A DNA stretch of 6,184 bases from Anaerolineaceae bacterium (GCA_027348305.1 DAIEPS010000115.1:1-6184); one strand, 5' to 3'; positions 1-6,061 are shown, counted from the stretch's first letter. Notes: generated from the letters alone by a model not told the origin. Numbers and translations are program-made.

Positions 1-1440
1 CTGAAGGGCCTGCGCCCCCGCTACGAGGCCCACCACGGGGTGGTCATCCCAGACGAAATCCTGGGATTGTCGGTCAAAATTGGAATTCGCAGCCTACCCG
101 GGCGCAACTTCCCCGACAAGGCCATTGACCTGATCGACGAAGCCTCATCCCGTGTGCGGATGTACAAGAGCCCGGCTGCCCAGACTTTCAAAGACTTGAT
201 GACTCAACTGCGCGGAATCCGCGCGGACCGGGCCGCAGCGGTTGAGGGTGGCCGCAACGACGACGCCCAGGAATTGACCGACAAGGAATCAGGCCTCAAG
301 GTGCAGATCGAAAAGCTGCGTACCGGCTGGGACCGTTCGACAAGCCCTGTGGTCACCCACGAAGACATTGCCGAACTCGTCTCCATGTGGACGGGTGTGC
401 CCATCATGCAGTTGGCCACCGAAGAATCTGAACGTCTGCTGCATATGGAAGACGAAATGCGCAAGAGCATCGTCGGCCAGGATGAGGCCATCGAAACCAT
501 TTCCAAGGCAGTACGCCGTGGACGCGCCGGGTTGAAAGACCCGCGCCGGCCGATCGGCTCATTCATGTTCCTCGGACCCACCGGTGTGGGCAAGACCGCC
601 CTTACCAAGACCCTGGCCATGTTCCTGTTTGGCAGCGAGGAATCACTGATCCAGATCGACATGTCAGAATTCATGGAACGTCATAACGTCAGCCGCCTGG
701 TAGGTGCGCCTCCGGGTTACGTCGGTTTTGAAGATGCCGGCCAGCTCACCGAAGCCATCCGCCGCCGCCCGTACTCCATCGTGGTCTTTGATGAGATCGA
801 AAAAGCCCACCCTGAAGTGCACAACATGCTCCTGCAGATCATGGAAGAAGGCCAGCTCACCGATGCCCGCGGGCATAAGGTGGATTTCCGCAACGCGATC
901 ATTGTCATGACCTCCAATATTGGTGCGGACATGATCAAAAAACAGGGCAGCCTGGGCTTCAACCTCAAGAAAGATCAGAAGGAAGAAGAAGCCAAGAATT
1001 ATGACGATATGCGCAAGAAATTGATGGATTCACTCAAGAAAGTCTTCAGGCCAGAGTTCATCAACCGGCTGGACGGCGTGATCGTTTTCCATCCGCTCAA
1101 CCAGGAGCACATCCGCATGATCGTCAATGTGGAGCTCGAGAAGGTGGCCGTGCGCATGCGCGATCACAACATCGAATTGAAAGCTTCCGACGCCGCACTG
1201 GACTTTTTGTCCACCGAAGGTTTCAACCCCGAGATGGGCGCCCGTCCATTGCGCAGGGTCTTGCAGGATAAAGTGGAAGACCGCCTCTCGGATGCCGTGC
1301 TTTCGCACGAATTCAACGACGGCGACACTATTTTGGTGGACCTGAACAAGGATAAAGAAGTCGTACTCAAGCGCGAGAAGAAAAAGAAGGTCTCGAAAGA
1401 GATCGAACACCCCGAGACCCCCGAACCGGTTCCGGCGTAA
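1..1440 (+). CDS. clpC: ATP-dependent Clp protease ATP-binding subunit, ClpC type (5' end missing)
   Basis: Hsp100/Clp unfoldases are cytoplasmic hexameric AAA+ machines that thread proteins into ClpP; this is the C-terminal 479 residues of one. The reading frame is open from base 1, so the gene starts outside the window. Numbering from base 1, the fragment begins in the small lobe of the first ATPase domain (RPRYEAHH, then PDKAIDLIDEA). A short middle segment at about 57-108 follows, charged and UVR-like, far shorter than the ClpB coiled coil. The second ATPase domain has Walker A GPTGVGKT (192-199), Walker B IVVFDE (260-265), the MTSNIGA strand, a sensor-2 GAR (413-415) and a C-terminal small lobe. 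An LGF tripeptide at 318-320 sits where ClpP-binding loops occur, which supports partnership with ClpP. The protein ends in a Lys-rich then Glu/Pro-rich tail. ClpC is preferred to ClpB because of the short middle domain and the LGF loop; ClpE or a ClpA-like protein is less likely. No ClpP gene is visible. Confidence 0.9.
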   Translation: MKGLRPRYEAHHGVVIPDEILGLSVKIGIRSLPGRNFPDKAIDLIDEASSRVRMYKSPAAQTFKDLMTQLRGIRADRAAAVEGGRNDDAQELTDKESGLKVQIEKLRTGWDRSTSPVVTHEDIAELVSMWTGVPIMQLATEESERLLHMEDEMRKSIVGQDEAIETISKAVRRGRAGLKDPRRPIGSFMFLGPTGVGKTALTKTLAMFLFGSEESLIQIDMSEFMERHNVSRLVGAPPGYVGFEDAGQLTEAIRRRPYSIVVFDEIEKAHPEVHNMLLQIMEEGQLTDARGHKVDFRNAIIVMTSNIGADMIKKQGSLGFNLKKDQKEEEAKNYDDMRKKLMDSLKKVFRPEFINRLDGVIVFHPLNQEHIRMIVNVELEKVAVRMRDHNIELKASDAALDFLSTEGFNPEMGARPLRRVLQDKVEDRLSDAVLSHEFNDGDTILVDLNKDKEVVLKREKKKKVSKEIEHPETPEPVPA

Positions 1441-1450
1441 CGACCTAACG

Positions 1451-1480
1451 GGTAAGGGCAATTCATGAATTGCCCTTACC
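1451..1480. repeat. Perfect 30-bp palindrome after clpC
   Basis: Bases 1451-1465 and 1466-1480 are exact reverse complements (GGTAAGGGCAATTCA / TGAATTGCCCTTACC), starting 10 bp after the clpC stop. As RNA it would form a long hairpin with almost no loop. It has no T-run on either side, so on its own it is not a canonical terminator. It may stabilise the clpC mRNA 3' end, act as part of a compound terminator with the hairpin just downstream, or be a small repeat unit. Confidence 0.8.
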
Positions 1481-1494
1481 AGATGATAAAACAC

Positions 1495-1533
1495 ACCTCC
1501 ACAGACTTTTAATTCTGTGGAGGTTTTTCTTTT
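1495..1533 (+). terminator. Intrinsic terminator for clpC
   Basis: An 11-bp perfect stem (ACCTCCACAGA at 1495-1505 pairs with TCTGTGGAGGT at 1514-1524) has an 8-nt loop and is followed by TTTTTCTTTT. This is a textbook rho-independent terminator reading rightwards out of clpC. The opposite strand lacks a comparable U-run, so it would end the convergent sigma operon less efficiently, although the hairpin lies directly after that operon's last stop codon at 1542-1544. Confidence 0.88.
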
Positions 1534-1541
1534 GCCACCCT

Positions 1542-3857
1542 TTACCTCCACGAGGTGACATACCCCTGCAACGACGTTATGGGGATGATCTGGCAGCTCT
1601 CCACGTTGACCAGTGCCAGGGTCGGCATATATTCCGAGAGGGAAGTGTCTTGCACACTCATCATCAGCCATTTTCCGTCCGGGCTCCAGTAGGGCTCGGT
1701 CACTACAATGGGATCGGCGTTGGCGATCAGCCTTGCATTGCTCCCATCCAGGTTGGAGATGTAGACGCTGTAGCGATCCCCGGGCAGCATGGCTTCATAG
1801 GCGATCTGCTTGCCATCCGGCGAGACGGCGATGCCCGCGTTTTGATAATTGACCTGGGTATGCGTGGTGATTTCCCCAGTGTTAATCTCGATGGATTTAA
1901 CGGTTATTCCCTGCGGCCCTTTGACCGAGTAGATCAGGGTTGAGCTGGATGGCATCCAGGTTTGGGCGGTATTTGCCTCGGAGTCTGATAAAAGCGCAGT
2001 GATGTTGGACCCATCGGCATCCATCAGCATCAATTCATAAGGTCCAGGTGCATTGATCTTTCCGATGCCAGGGCCGCGGGTGAACGCGATTTTCGTGCCA
2101 TCCGGTGACCATAGCGGATCACGGTCTCTGCGGGTTGTATCGGCTATCAAGTGAGATTCACCCGTTTCAAGCGACATCAGTTTCAACCCCCCGTTTGTGG
2201 CAAACACGAGCGTCTTTCCATCAGGGGATAATGAACCTCCATCTCCCCTGCCCAGATCAATAGGATCAGCCCCGGTCAACTCCGCGCTCACGACATGATA
2301 GTAATAATCAGGCGCCAGTGTGCTGGCCAGGATCAGTTTTCCGTCAAGCAAACTTTCAGGAATATTGAGAGAAGCATTTCCAAGCGCAGCCTTCCAGGTG
2401 GATTCGGTAAGGCAGGCTTGCGGCATGGGGGTGGGTAGGGCACCATCCGTAAAGGCGGGCAAGTCCACCTCAGCCTGCCACGGACCGGTTATTTTCTCGG
2501 TATATGCGGTGACCGTCAGGGTGATGGGGCTTTCGGGGATTGTTGCGCAGTAGATAAACCCAAAGCCATCGATAAGACCACCTTCTCCATGACATTGTGG
2601 ATGATCCAGTTGATCGATGTAAATCATGCCAATTTCTTCAGGCGTCTCTATCTTGTAGGTTCGACCGGTGTCTTGCAAACTCGTGGTTTCGTCTTTGATT
2701 GTGATGGTATGGCCGTCAACCTCAAAGGCCCAGGTTTGACCGAATTGTTTACTGGTGGTAGGGTCAAAAGTAAAGCTTTGATTGGCACCTCGTTGGATCC
2801 AAATTTCATCGATTACCAGGCTTCCCTTGCCGGGGATATACCTACCTGCTGTTCGATAAGTGAAGGAATACACTTCTTTATCTGGTACTGTATTCGGATC
2901 GGCGTGATATGTGTAGGGATACATAAAGGGATATACGTCTTCGCTTGATTCTGTGTCCGGATCGGAAACCGTACGATCTTCTGTGATAACAACAGCATTT
3001 CCCGCGGCATCCAACAAATGGACATCATTTTCATCCACACTTTCAAACCAGAAAGATGACGAAGTCTTGGTTAAAGTTCCCATTAGCAACAGTTGATCGT
3101 TGGTTTGGATGTACTTGGTGACGCTTAATGAGAACGGATCAGCCGGAGAAGTTGCTTCATCAGTTGCGCTTTGTTGAGTGGGGGTCGGTAATTCCACCAG
3201 GGGATAGACGGTCATCCCTTTTGGTGCTTCGACTAGCGTGAAGGGTATCTCTATCGGCTGAGGAACAATGGATGTTAGAGCTCCTTCGATGCACGGCAGC
3301 ACCAGGCTGGCGGAATTATCCTCCACAGGGATGTTTTCGAAATCTAGCTGCCTTGAGTAACCGCTGTTCCAGAAGTTGCCGTTAACCGTTTCCGCTTTCA
3401 ATTGCCCGCCGTCTGAAAGCTGCAGCCAGGGGATTTTGTGGCACTGGTCAACAGAAGATGTGTACTTCGTTTCTGTGAAGGAGTTGTTTTCCACTTGATA
3501 GGTGATATGAGTTTGTTTTGAATCAACCACGACCTGCGTGATGCTGATTTTGGTTTCCTTATGTTTGTTTTCCACCGGTTCCTTCAGGATGCGCAGGGGT
3601 ACGTTTTGTTCCACAAATCCCGCGCCGGGGATGTAGCCAAAAAGTTGTTTAATGGCCTGTGCCACGCTGGGCACCGAGGCCAAAATGGCAACCACCACGA
3701 CTATGGCAGCAAAGGTGGTTATTAATGTTCTCTTTTTCATGATTTTGTTTTTTTCCTTTCTTACTTTGATCATCAGATCTGAAGAAAGGTTGATATCCTG
3801 CCCGAGCGATTCCCGGGCGAGTTCGTCCAAAAGTTGGTTGGAAGTTTGTTTGTTCAT
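1542..3857 (-). CDS. One-pass membrane protein with C-terminal TolB-like beta-propeller; putative ECF anti-sigma or sensor
   Basis: This 771-residue protein is encoded directly after an ECF sigma gene, with a 4-bp ATGA overlap (3854-3857) that fixes the start and implies translational coupling. A short charged cytoplasmic part (1-42) is followed by one hydrophobic segment (about 44-62), ending in an Ala-rich stretch with an AQA site, and then YIPGAGF at 75-81. A large extracytoplasmic region (about 80-490) is beta-rich and holds Pro/Thr-rich linkers near 223-240 and 473-480. The C-terminus (about 500-771) has PD40/WD40-like propeller repeats: LSPDGK at 543, WSPDGT at 583, a degenerate blade near 634, VSPDGK at 678 and WSPDGK at 724. 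Its layout recalls DUF4179-type proteins found beside ECF sigma factors. An anti-sigma role is inferred from position and topology only: there is no zinc-binding HxxxCxxC motif, and the 42-residue cytoplasmic part is shorter than usual anti-sigma domains. Transcription ends near the 1495-1533 hairpin. Confidence 0.75.
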   Translation of the reverse strand: MNKQTSNQLLDELARESLGQDINLSSDLMIKVRKEKNKIMKKRTLITTFAAIVVVVAILASVPSVAQAIKQLFGYIPGAGFVEQNVPLRILKEPVENKHKETKISITQVVVDSKQTHITYQVENNSFTETKYTSSVDQCHKIPWLQLSDGGQLKAETVNGNFWNSGYSRQLDFENIPVEDNSASLVLPCIEGALTSIVPQPIEIPFTLVEAPKGMTVYPLVELPTPTQQSATDEATSPADPFSLSVTKYIQTNDQLLLMGTLTKTSSSFWFESVDENDVHLLDAAGNAVVITEDRTVSDPDTESSEDVYPFMYPYTYHADPNTVPDKEVYSFTYRTAGRYIPGKGSLVIDEIWIQRGANQSFTFDPTTSKQFGQTWAFEVDGHTITIKDETTSLQDTGRTYKIETPEEIGMIYIDQLDHPQCHGEGGLIDGFGFIYCATIPESPITLTVTAYTEKITGPWQAEVDLPAFTDGALPTPMPQACLTESTWKAALGNASLNIPESLLDGKLILASTLAPDYYYHVVSAELTGADPIDLGRGDGGSLSPDGKTLVFATNGGLKLMSLETGESHLIADTTRRDRDPLWSPDGTKIAFTRGPGIGKINAPGPYELMLMDADGSNITALLSDSEANTAQTWMPSSSTLIYSVKGPQGITVKSIEINTGEITTHTQVNYQNAGIAVSPDGKQIAYEAMLPGDRYSVYISNLDGSNARLIANADPIVVTEPYWSPDGKWLMMSVQDTSLSEYMPTLALVNVESCQIIPITSLQGYVTSWR

Positions 3858-4423
3858 GATGGGTCACTTTCCAATCCCATGAATGAGCGCAGCTTTTTCC
3901 GCGCACCATTCAGGAGCCATTTCACCGTCCCGGGAGCGACGTCGTGCCTTTCGGCCATTTCCTTTTCACTCAATTCAAGGTAATAGCGTTCGACGATCAC
4001 GGCCCTTTCGCGCGGAGTCAGCCTGGAAATCCCATTAAGGATCTCCTGCTTGAGTTGTCGGTATTCCACCTGGTCTTCAGTGGAAGTCGCCCTGTTGATC
4101 AGCAGCTCCACCTCGGCTGGGGTCAGTTCATCATCCAAACCGACTTCCTTGCTCCGTTTTTCTGCCATGTTGATGGCCACGTTCACCACACTGCGCAGCA
4201 GATAGGGTTCAAATGGCCGCGACTCATCAAAATAGCGGATGCGCTGGTAGACGCGCAGAAAAGTCTCCTGCACCGCGTCTTTGGCCGTCTCTTCGTCCCG
4301 GGTGATCAGACAGGCAGTCCGCAAGGCTTTCTGCTGGTGGAGCGCCACCAGTTCTTCCATGCCGCCGATATCACCTTTCTTCAGGCGTCGTATTGCTTGT
4401 GCTTCAGTCATGCATGCATCCAT
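3854..4423 (-). CDS. RNA polymerase sigma factor, ECF (sigma-70 family)
   Basis: This 189-residue protein has the two-domain size of ECF sigma factors, which redirect RNA polymerase to a small stress regulon. Region 2 covers about 8-92, with the core-binding stretch AKDAVQETFLRVY at 47-59 and a -10-reading helix around FEPYLLRSVVNVAIN (71-85). Region 4 covers about 130-180, with RLTPRERAVIVERYYL followed by a helix-turn-helix, LSEKEMAERHDVAPGTVKWL, for the -35 element. The linker at 91-130 is long and acidic. The gene overlaps the downstream membrane protein by 4 bp, so the pair should be made together. The start at 4421-4423 is the first ATG; a second ATG lies at 4409-4411. Neither has a clear Shine-Dalgarno, so the exact start is uncertain by 4 residues. 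The ECF subgroup cannot be assigned by eye. Confidence 0.92.
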   Translation of the reverse strand: MDACMTEAQAIRRLKKGDIGGMEELVALHQQKALRTACLITRDEETAKDAVQETFLRVYQRIRYFDESRPFEPYLLRSVVNVAINMAEKRSKEVGLDDELTPAEVELLINRATSTEDQVEYRQLKQEILNGISRLTPRERAVIVERYYLELSEKEMAERHDVAPGTVKWLLNGARKKLRSFMGLESDPS

Positions 4424-4441
4424 TAGTCTGAGATCTCATAC

Positions 4442-4470
4442 AATATATACAGCCTGAAATTGAAAAGGTT
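4442..4470 (-). promoter_or_regulatory. Candidate promoter of the sigma operon
   Basis: On the - strand, AACCTT (4470-4465) and TATATT (4447-4442) are 17 bp apart, just upstream of the sigma start. The 'AAC' core of the -35 is reminiscent of ECF-type promoters, so autoregulation is possible. A 10-bp palindrome TGAGATCTCA (4429-4438) lies between the -10 and the ATG and could be an operator or simply chance. The rest of the 4424-4535 leader is AT-rich, with an ATTAAG/CTTAAT inverted repeat (4504-4509 and 4520-4525) and no gene. Confidence 0.3.
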
Positions 4471-4535
4471 GGCGCCGAAGTCGCTTTTGTTTTTAAACAA
4501 TTAATTAAGGTAATTATCTCTTAATAATATTCTGG

Positions 4536-4612
4536 CGTAGATGCTGTCTTGAATGTCAAGAAGAAACTTGCAATGGATTTAGGTAATTAGGGTCAAAAGG
4601 ACGACCAGTCTT
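4536..4612. repeat. 77-bp direct repeat, first member (pairs with 6108-6184)
   Basis: Bases 4536-4612 and 6108-6184 are identical over 77 bp at an offset of 1572. The sequence holds the last residues of the transposase, the element end and 3 bp (CGT) beyond the presumed core. To the left the two diverge at 4535/6107, apart from isolated matches. To the right the second copy runs off the window, so the true repeat is probably longer. Confidence 0.95.
4554..4559 (-). promoter_or_regulatory. Outward-facing -35 box TTGACA in the IS right end
   Basis: A perfect TTGACA on the - strand overlaps the transposase stop codon (T-TGA-CA) and lies 13 nt inside the presumed core. It points out of the element, towards the sigma gene. 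The adjoining host DNA has no good -10 at 16-18 bp; TATTAT appears only at 24 bp. The same box recurs at 6126-6131 in the second copy. Confidence 0.5.
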
Positions 4613-5539
4613 CAAAATACCAAAAACAAGATGTAAGAGTTTACGCATGGCTGCGCTTACCAACTCCATTGGAAGTAAACCCGATTGAGATAACCTTGCA
4701 CAAAAGGTGACAACAATCGGGTTTTTTCTTTTTGCCACGATAGCAGGCATATATAGTGCTTTTCTAAGGTTAGCATTGCCCGTTTTTGAGAGACGAGACT
4801 TCTTGTGTACTGATGTTCCAGAAAGGAAATTGCGAGGCGTCAGGCCTGCATAAGCAGCCAACTGGCGAGCACTTTGAAAATCTAATATATTGCGAATCTC
4901 TCCTAGCAACTTGGCCGCAGTGAGCTCACCAATTCCAGGGATAGTCACAAGCAAATCTTGCATTCTTTTGAGCTCTTTGTGTTGATTGATGTGATCTTGA
5001 ATGGCCTTTTTTGTTTGTTTGATCTGATCATCAAGAAAACCACACAAAGAGGTTAAGCTATCCACCACGAAGTTCGTTTGAACACCTGAATGCAGACGAT
5101 TGGCTTCTTGCAGTTTAGCCCCTTGCAAGTCTTCTAAATGGCGCACTAGAGCCTGTAAATCCTTGAAACTGGCTGGTGGTGGGGTCCAAAGGGCAGGTTT
5201 CTCACGTAAGCAATACTCTGCAATAAGCTCAGCGTCTGCTTTATCAGTCTTATTACGTCTCAACTTGCTATTGCCATAATGTTTGATCCTGGCTGGGTTC
5301 ACCACACTCACTGGGAATCCATGAGCAAGTAAGTATTCAGCCACTGCATTGCCATATTGACCTGTGGCTTCCAGACATACATGAACATTTGAGGTGGTAT
5401 GGTTTCTTAGCCATTGTTCCATTTGTTCATGTCCTTTCTGGTTGTTCGTGAATTGCCCATGGTTCAAATGAATCCCATCAGAGAGGGCGATATCAAGCGT
5501 TTCTTTGGCTACATCAATTCCGAGAACTCGCTGTTCCAT
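4556..5539 (-). CDS. IS110-family transposase (DEDD/serine recombinase guided by bridge RNA)
   Basis: At 327 residues from the ATG at 5537-5539 this looks full length. The N-terminal RuvC-like DEDD domain shows D9 (LGIDVAK), E57 (CLEATG), D99 and D102 (KTDKADAELIAEY). A helical region at about 120-195 leads to the C-terminal Transposase_20 domain, with a helix-hairpin-helix-like stretch from PGIGELTAAKLL (201) and the SG motif at S240-G241, followed by K.SRLSKTGNANLRKALYMPA. S240 is in the position of the nucleophile in IS621. With all five key residues present the enzyme is probably active. An in-frame GTG exists at 5558-5560, but AAAGGAG (5547-5553) sits 7 nt before the 5539 ATG, so that start is preferred. 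The stop codon TGA lies inside the TTGACA box of the element end. The family cuts and joins DNA at a dinucleotide core using an element-encoded RNA with target and donor guides. Confidence 0.95.
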   Translation of the reverse strand: MEQRVLGIDVAKETLDIALSDGIHLNHGQFTNNQKGHEQMEQWLRNHTTSNVHVCLEATGQYGNAVAEYLLAHGFPVSVVNPARIKHYGNSKLRRNKTDKADAELIAEYCLREKPALWTPPPASFKDLQALVRHLEDLQGAKLQEANRLHSGVQTNFVVDSLTSLCGFLDDQIKQTKKAIQDHINQHKELKRMQDLLVTIPGIGELTAAKLLGEIRNILDFQSARQLAAYAGLTPRNFLSGTSVHKKSRLSKTGNANLRKALYMPAIVAKRKNPIVVTFCARLSQSGLLPMELVSAAMRKLLHLVFGILKTGRPFDPNYLNPLQVSS

Positions 5540-5546
5540 TTGCATT

Positions 5547-5553
5547 CTCCTTT
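5547..5553 (-). promoter_or_regulatory. Shine-Dalgarno that sets the transposase start
   Basis: AAAGGAG on the - strand ends 7 nt before the ATG at 5537-5539. For the in-frame ATG at 5543-5545 the gap would be 1 nt, and the GTG at 5558-5560 lies upstream of the site. The 5539 start is therefore the only one with proper spacing. Confidence 0.8.
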
Positions 5554-5569
5554 GGTACACTAGGTTTAA

Positions 5570-5765
5570 GACACTGATCAGACTAGCCTATACCGGGTCT
5601 ACCTTGTGAATGCAAGCTCTTCTCTTTTGGCTAAAGGTGCGAGAGGCTTCAGATGCTGTACGACCTTGATGAAGGTTATGAAGGCGGGGATCTAATCTAC
5701 GTCACAGGCTTGATGCCCAAGGGTGGGTCCAGATTCTCCCGTCTTTGTCTGATCAGCGTCCTTTA
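5570..5765 (-). ncRNA. Candidate IS110 bridge RNA
   Basis: The region directly upstream of the transposase, about 190 nt, has the size and place of known bridge RNAs (IS621: about 177 nt). Arms 5747-5760 and 5570-5583 are inverted repeats with 13 of 14 identities; as RNA they pair over 14 bp with one G-U and close the molecule. Inside, 5731-5740 pairs with 5687-5698 (GGGA/TCCC plus AATCT/AGATT), with a small CTTG/CAAG hairpin within (5709-5721). ACCTT/AAGGT at 5663-5676 forms another hairpin. In RNA order there are four guide-like segments. ACCCACCCTTG (5728-5718) is identical to flanking DNA at 5806-5796. GACGTAG (5703-5697) ends in CGTAG, complementary to CTACG at both right-end flanks. ACAGCATCT (5659-5651) is identical to the element's right end. 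CCTTTAG (5637-5631) is nearly complementary to GTAAAGG at the presumed left end. Pairs are 14 and 13 nt apart, as expected for a target loop followed by a donor loop. Structure and guides were read by eye only. Confidence 0.55.
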
Positions 5766-5787
5766 CCTCAACATTATCCTTTACCTC
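5759..5787. repeat. Pair of 11-bp direct repeats near the presumed IS left end
   Basis: TCCTTTACCTC occurs at 5759-5769 and 5777-5787, an 18-bp period. The candidate -10 box of the bridge RNA lies within the unit. On the transposase strand each reads GAGGTAAAGGA. They may be transposase or guide binding sites at the element end, or a short duplication. Confidence 0.75.
5773..5778 (-). promoter_or_regulatory. Candidate -10 box for the bridge RNA
   Basis: GATAAT on the - strand lies 12-13 nt upstream of the first closing arm of the candidate RNA, so a start near 5765 fits. No matching -35 lies at normal distance in the inserted form. In an excised circle the TTGACA of the other element end (4554-4559) would be brought to about 19 bp from it if the left end is near 5784. 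That is slightly long but similar in logic to the junction promoter described for IS110 elements. Confidence 0.4.
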
Positions 5788-5799
5788 TTAAGATACAAG

Positions 5800-5824
5800 G
5801 GTGGGTTCGTTCTCTGAACCCACC
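5800..5824. repeat. Hairpin-forming inverted repeat
   Basis: GGTGGGTTC (5800-5808) pairs perfectly with GAACCCACC (5816-5824) around a 7-nt loop. It is followed on + by TTATATATTG rather than a T-run. It lies just upstream of the presumed IS left end and overlaps the second CAAGGGTGGGT motif. It could stop incoming transcription towards the transposase, but neither strand is a canonical terminator. Confidence 0.7.
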
Positions 5825-6013
5825 TTATATATTGACGTAAGTTCGTTCGTTGAATCCCCATTCACTTAATGGTTCTGTCATTGCGAACCCTGGATAGAAA
5901 TAATCCATTAAGCACAAATAATAAACAACGGTTCACTTCTATCGCGAAATTAACTCTTGTCAGGGTGAAGCAATCCCCTTTGAAAAGCTACAAGGGTTGG
6001 TTTCGTAATCTTT

Positions 6014-6061
6014 CCCTGGCACTCCCTGGCACTTGCTGCCAGTGCAAGTGTGCAGCCAGGG
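6014..6061. repeat. 10-bp tandem repeat and GC-rich hairpin
   Basis: CCCTGGCACT is repeated in tandem (6014-6023 and 6024-6033). The second unit enters a compound hairpin: CCCTGG (6024-6029) with CCAGGG (6056-6061) outside, and CACTTGC (6030-6036) with GCAAGTG (6044-6050) inside, leaving a 7-nt loop and a one-sided bulge. No U-run follows on either strand, so a terminator role is doubtful. Confidence 0.7.

Larger units (their letters stand above)
4541..5784 (-). mobile_element. IS110-family insertion sequence, copy 1 (left end uncertain)
   Basis: The element consists of a DEDD transposase, a very short downstream end and a long non-coding upstream region. This is the layout of the IS110 subgroup, in which the bridge RNA precedes the transposase, rather than IS1111, in which it follows. 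The downstream end is placed at 4541, next to a candidate CT core (top strand of the element; AG at 4539-4540 on +), because identity with the second copy runs through this point to 4536. No terminal inverted repeats or clear target duplication are seen, as expected for the family. The upstream end is not fixed: 5784 is chosen because a GATAAT box follows it directly and would be joined to the TTGACA of the other end in a circle. Sites near 5795 and 5840, or a 1572-bp unit ending at 6107, remain possible. Confidence 0.6.
5718..6001. repeat. Three dispersed copies of CAAGGGTGGGT
   Basis: CAAGGGTGGGT is found exactly at 5718-5728 and 5796-5806, and with one mismatch at 5991-6001 (CAAGGGTTGGT). 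The last two also share the preceding TA. One copy lies inside the candidate bridge RNA and the other two lie outside it, which fits either an RNA guide matching target-like DNA or a local repeat family. Confidence 0.6.

Noticed and set aside
1..1440. ClpB disaggregase instead of ClpC
   Set aside because: The segment between the two ATPase domains is too short for the ClpB coiled coil, and an LGF ClpP-loop tripeptide is present.
204..1671. Several open frames opposite and alongside clpC (for example 204-674, 704-910, 1030-1671)
   Set aside because: They lie in shadow frames of a clearly conserved ATPase gene and have no recognisable domains, Shine-Dalgarno sites or operon context.
1470..2948. 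Plus-strand open frames across the sigma operon (1470-1943, 1613-1852, 2320-2553, 2589-2948)
   Set aside because: They are antisense to the propeller and membrane protein, whose motifs run through the whole region in one frame; the first also starts inside the clpC terminator region.
4556..5560. GTG at 5558-5560 as transposase start
   Set aside because: It lies upstream of the strong AAAGGAG, which is well spaced only for the ATG at 5537-5539; the family's N-terminus normally begins shortly before the GIDVAK motif.
4536..5701. CGTAGAT (4536-4542) and ATCTACG (5695-5701) as terminal inverted repeats of the IS
   Set aside because: Only 7 bp, and the second lies inside the candidate RNA, where it fits better as a guide; IS110-subgroup elements lack terminal inverted repeats.
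5718..6001. CRISPR-like array
   Set aside because: Three short motifs at unequal spacings (78 and 195 bp), with no regular spacer length and no cas genes.
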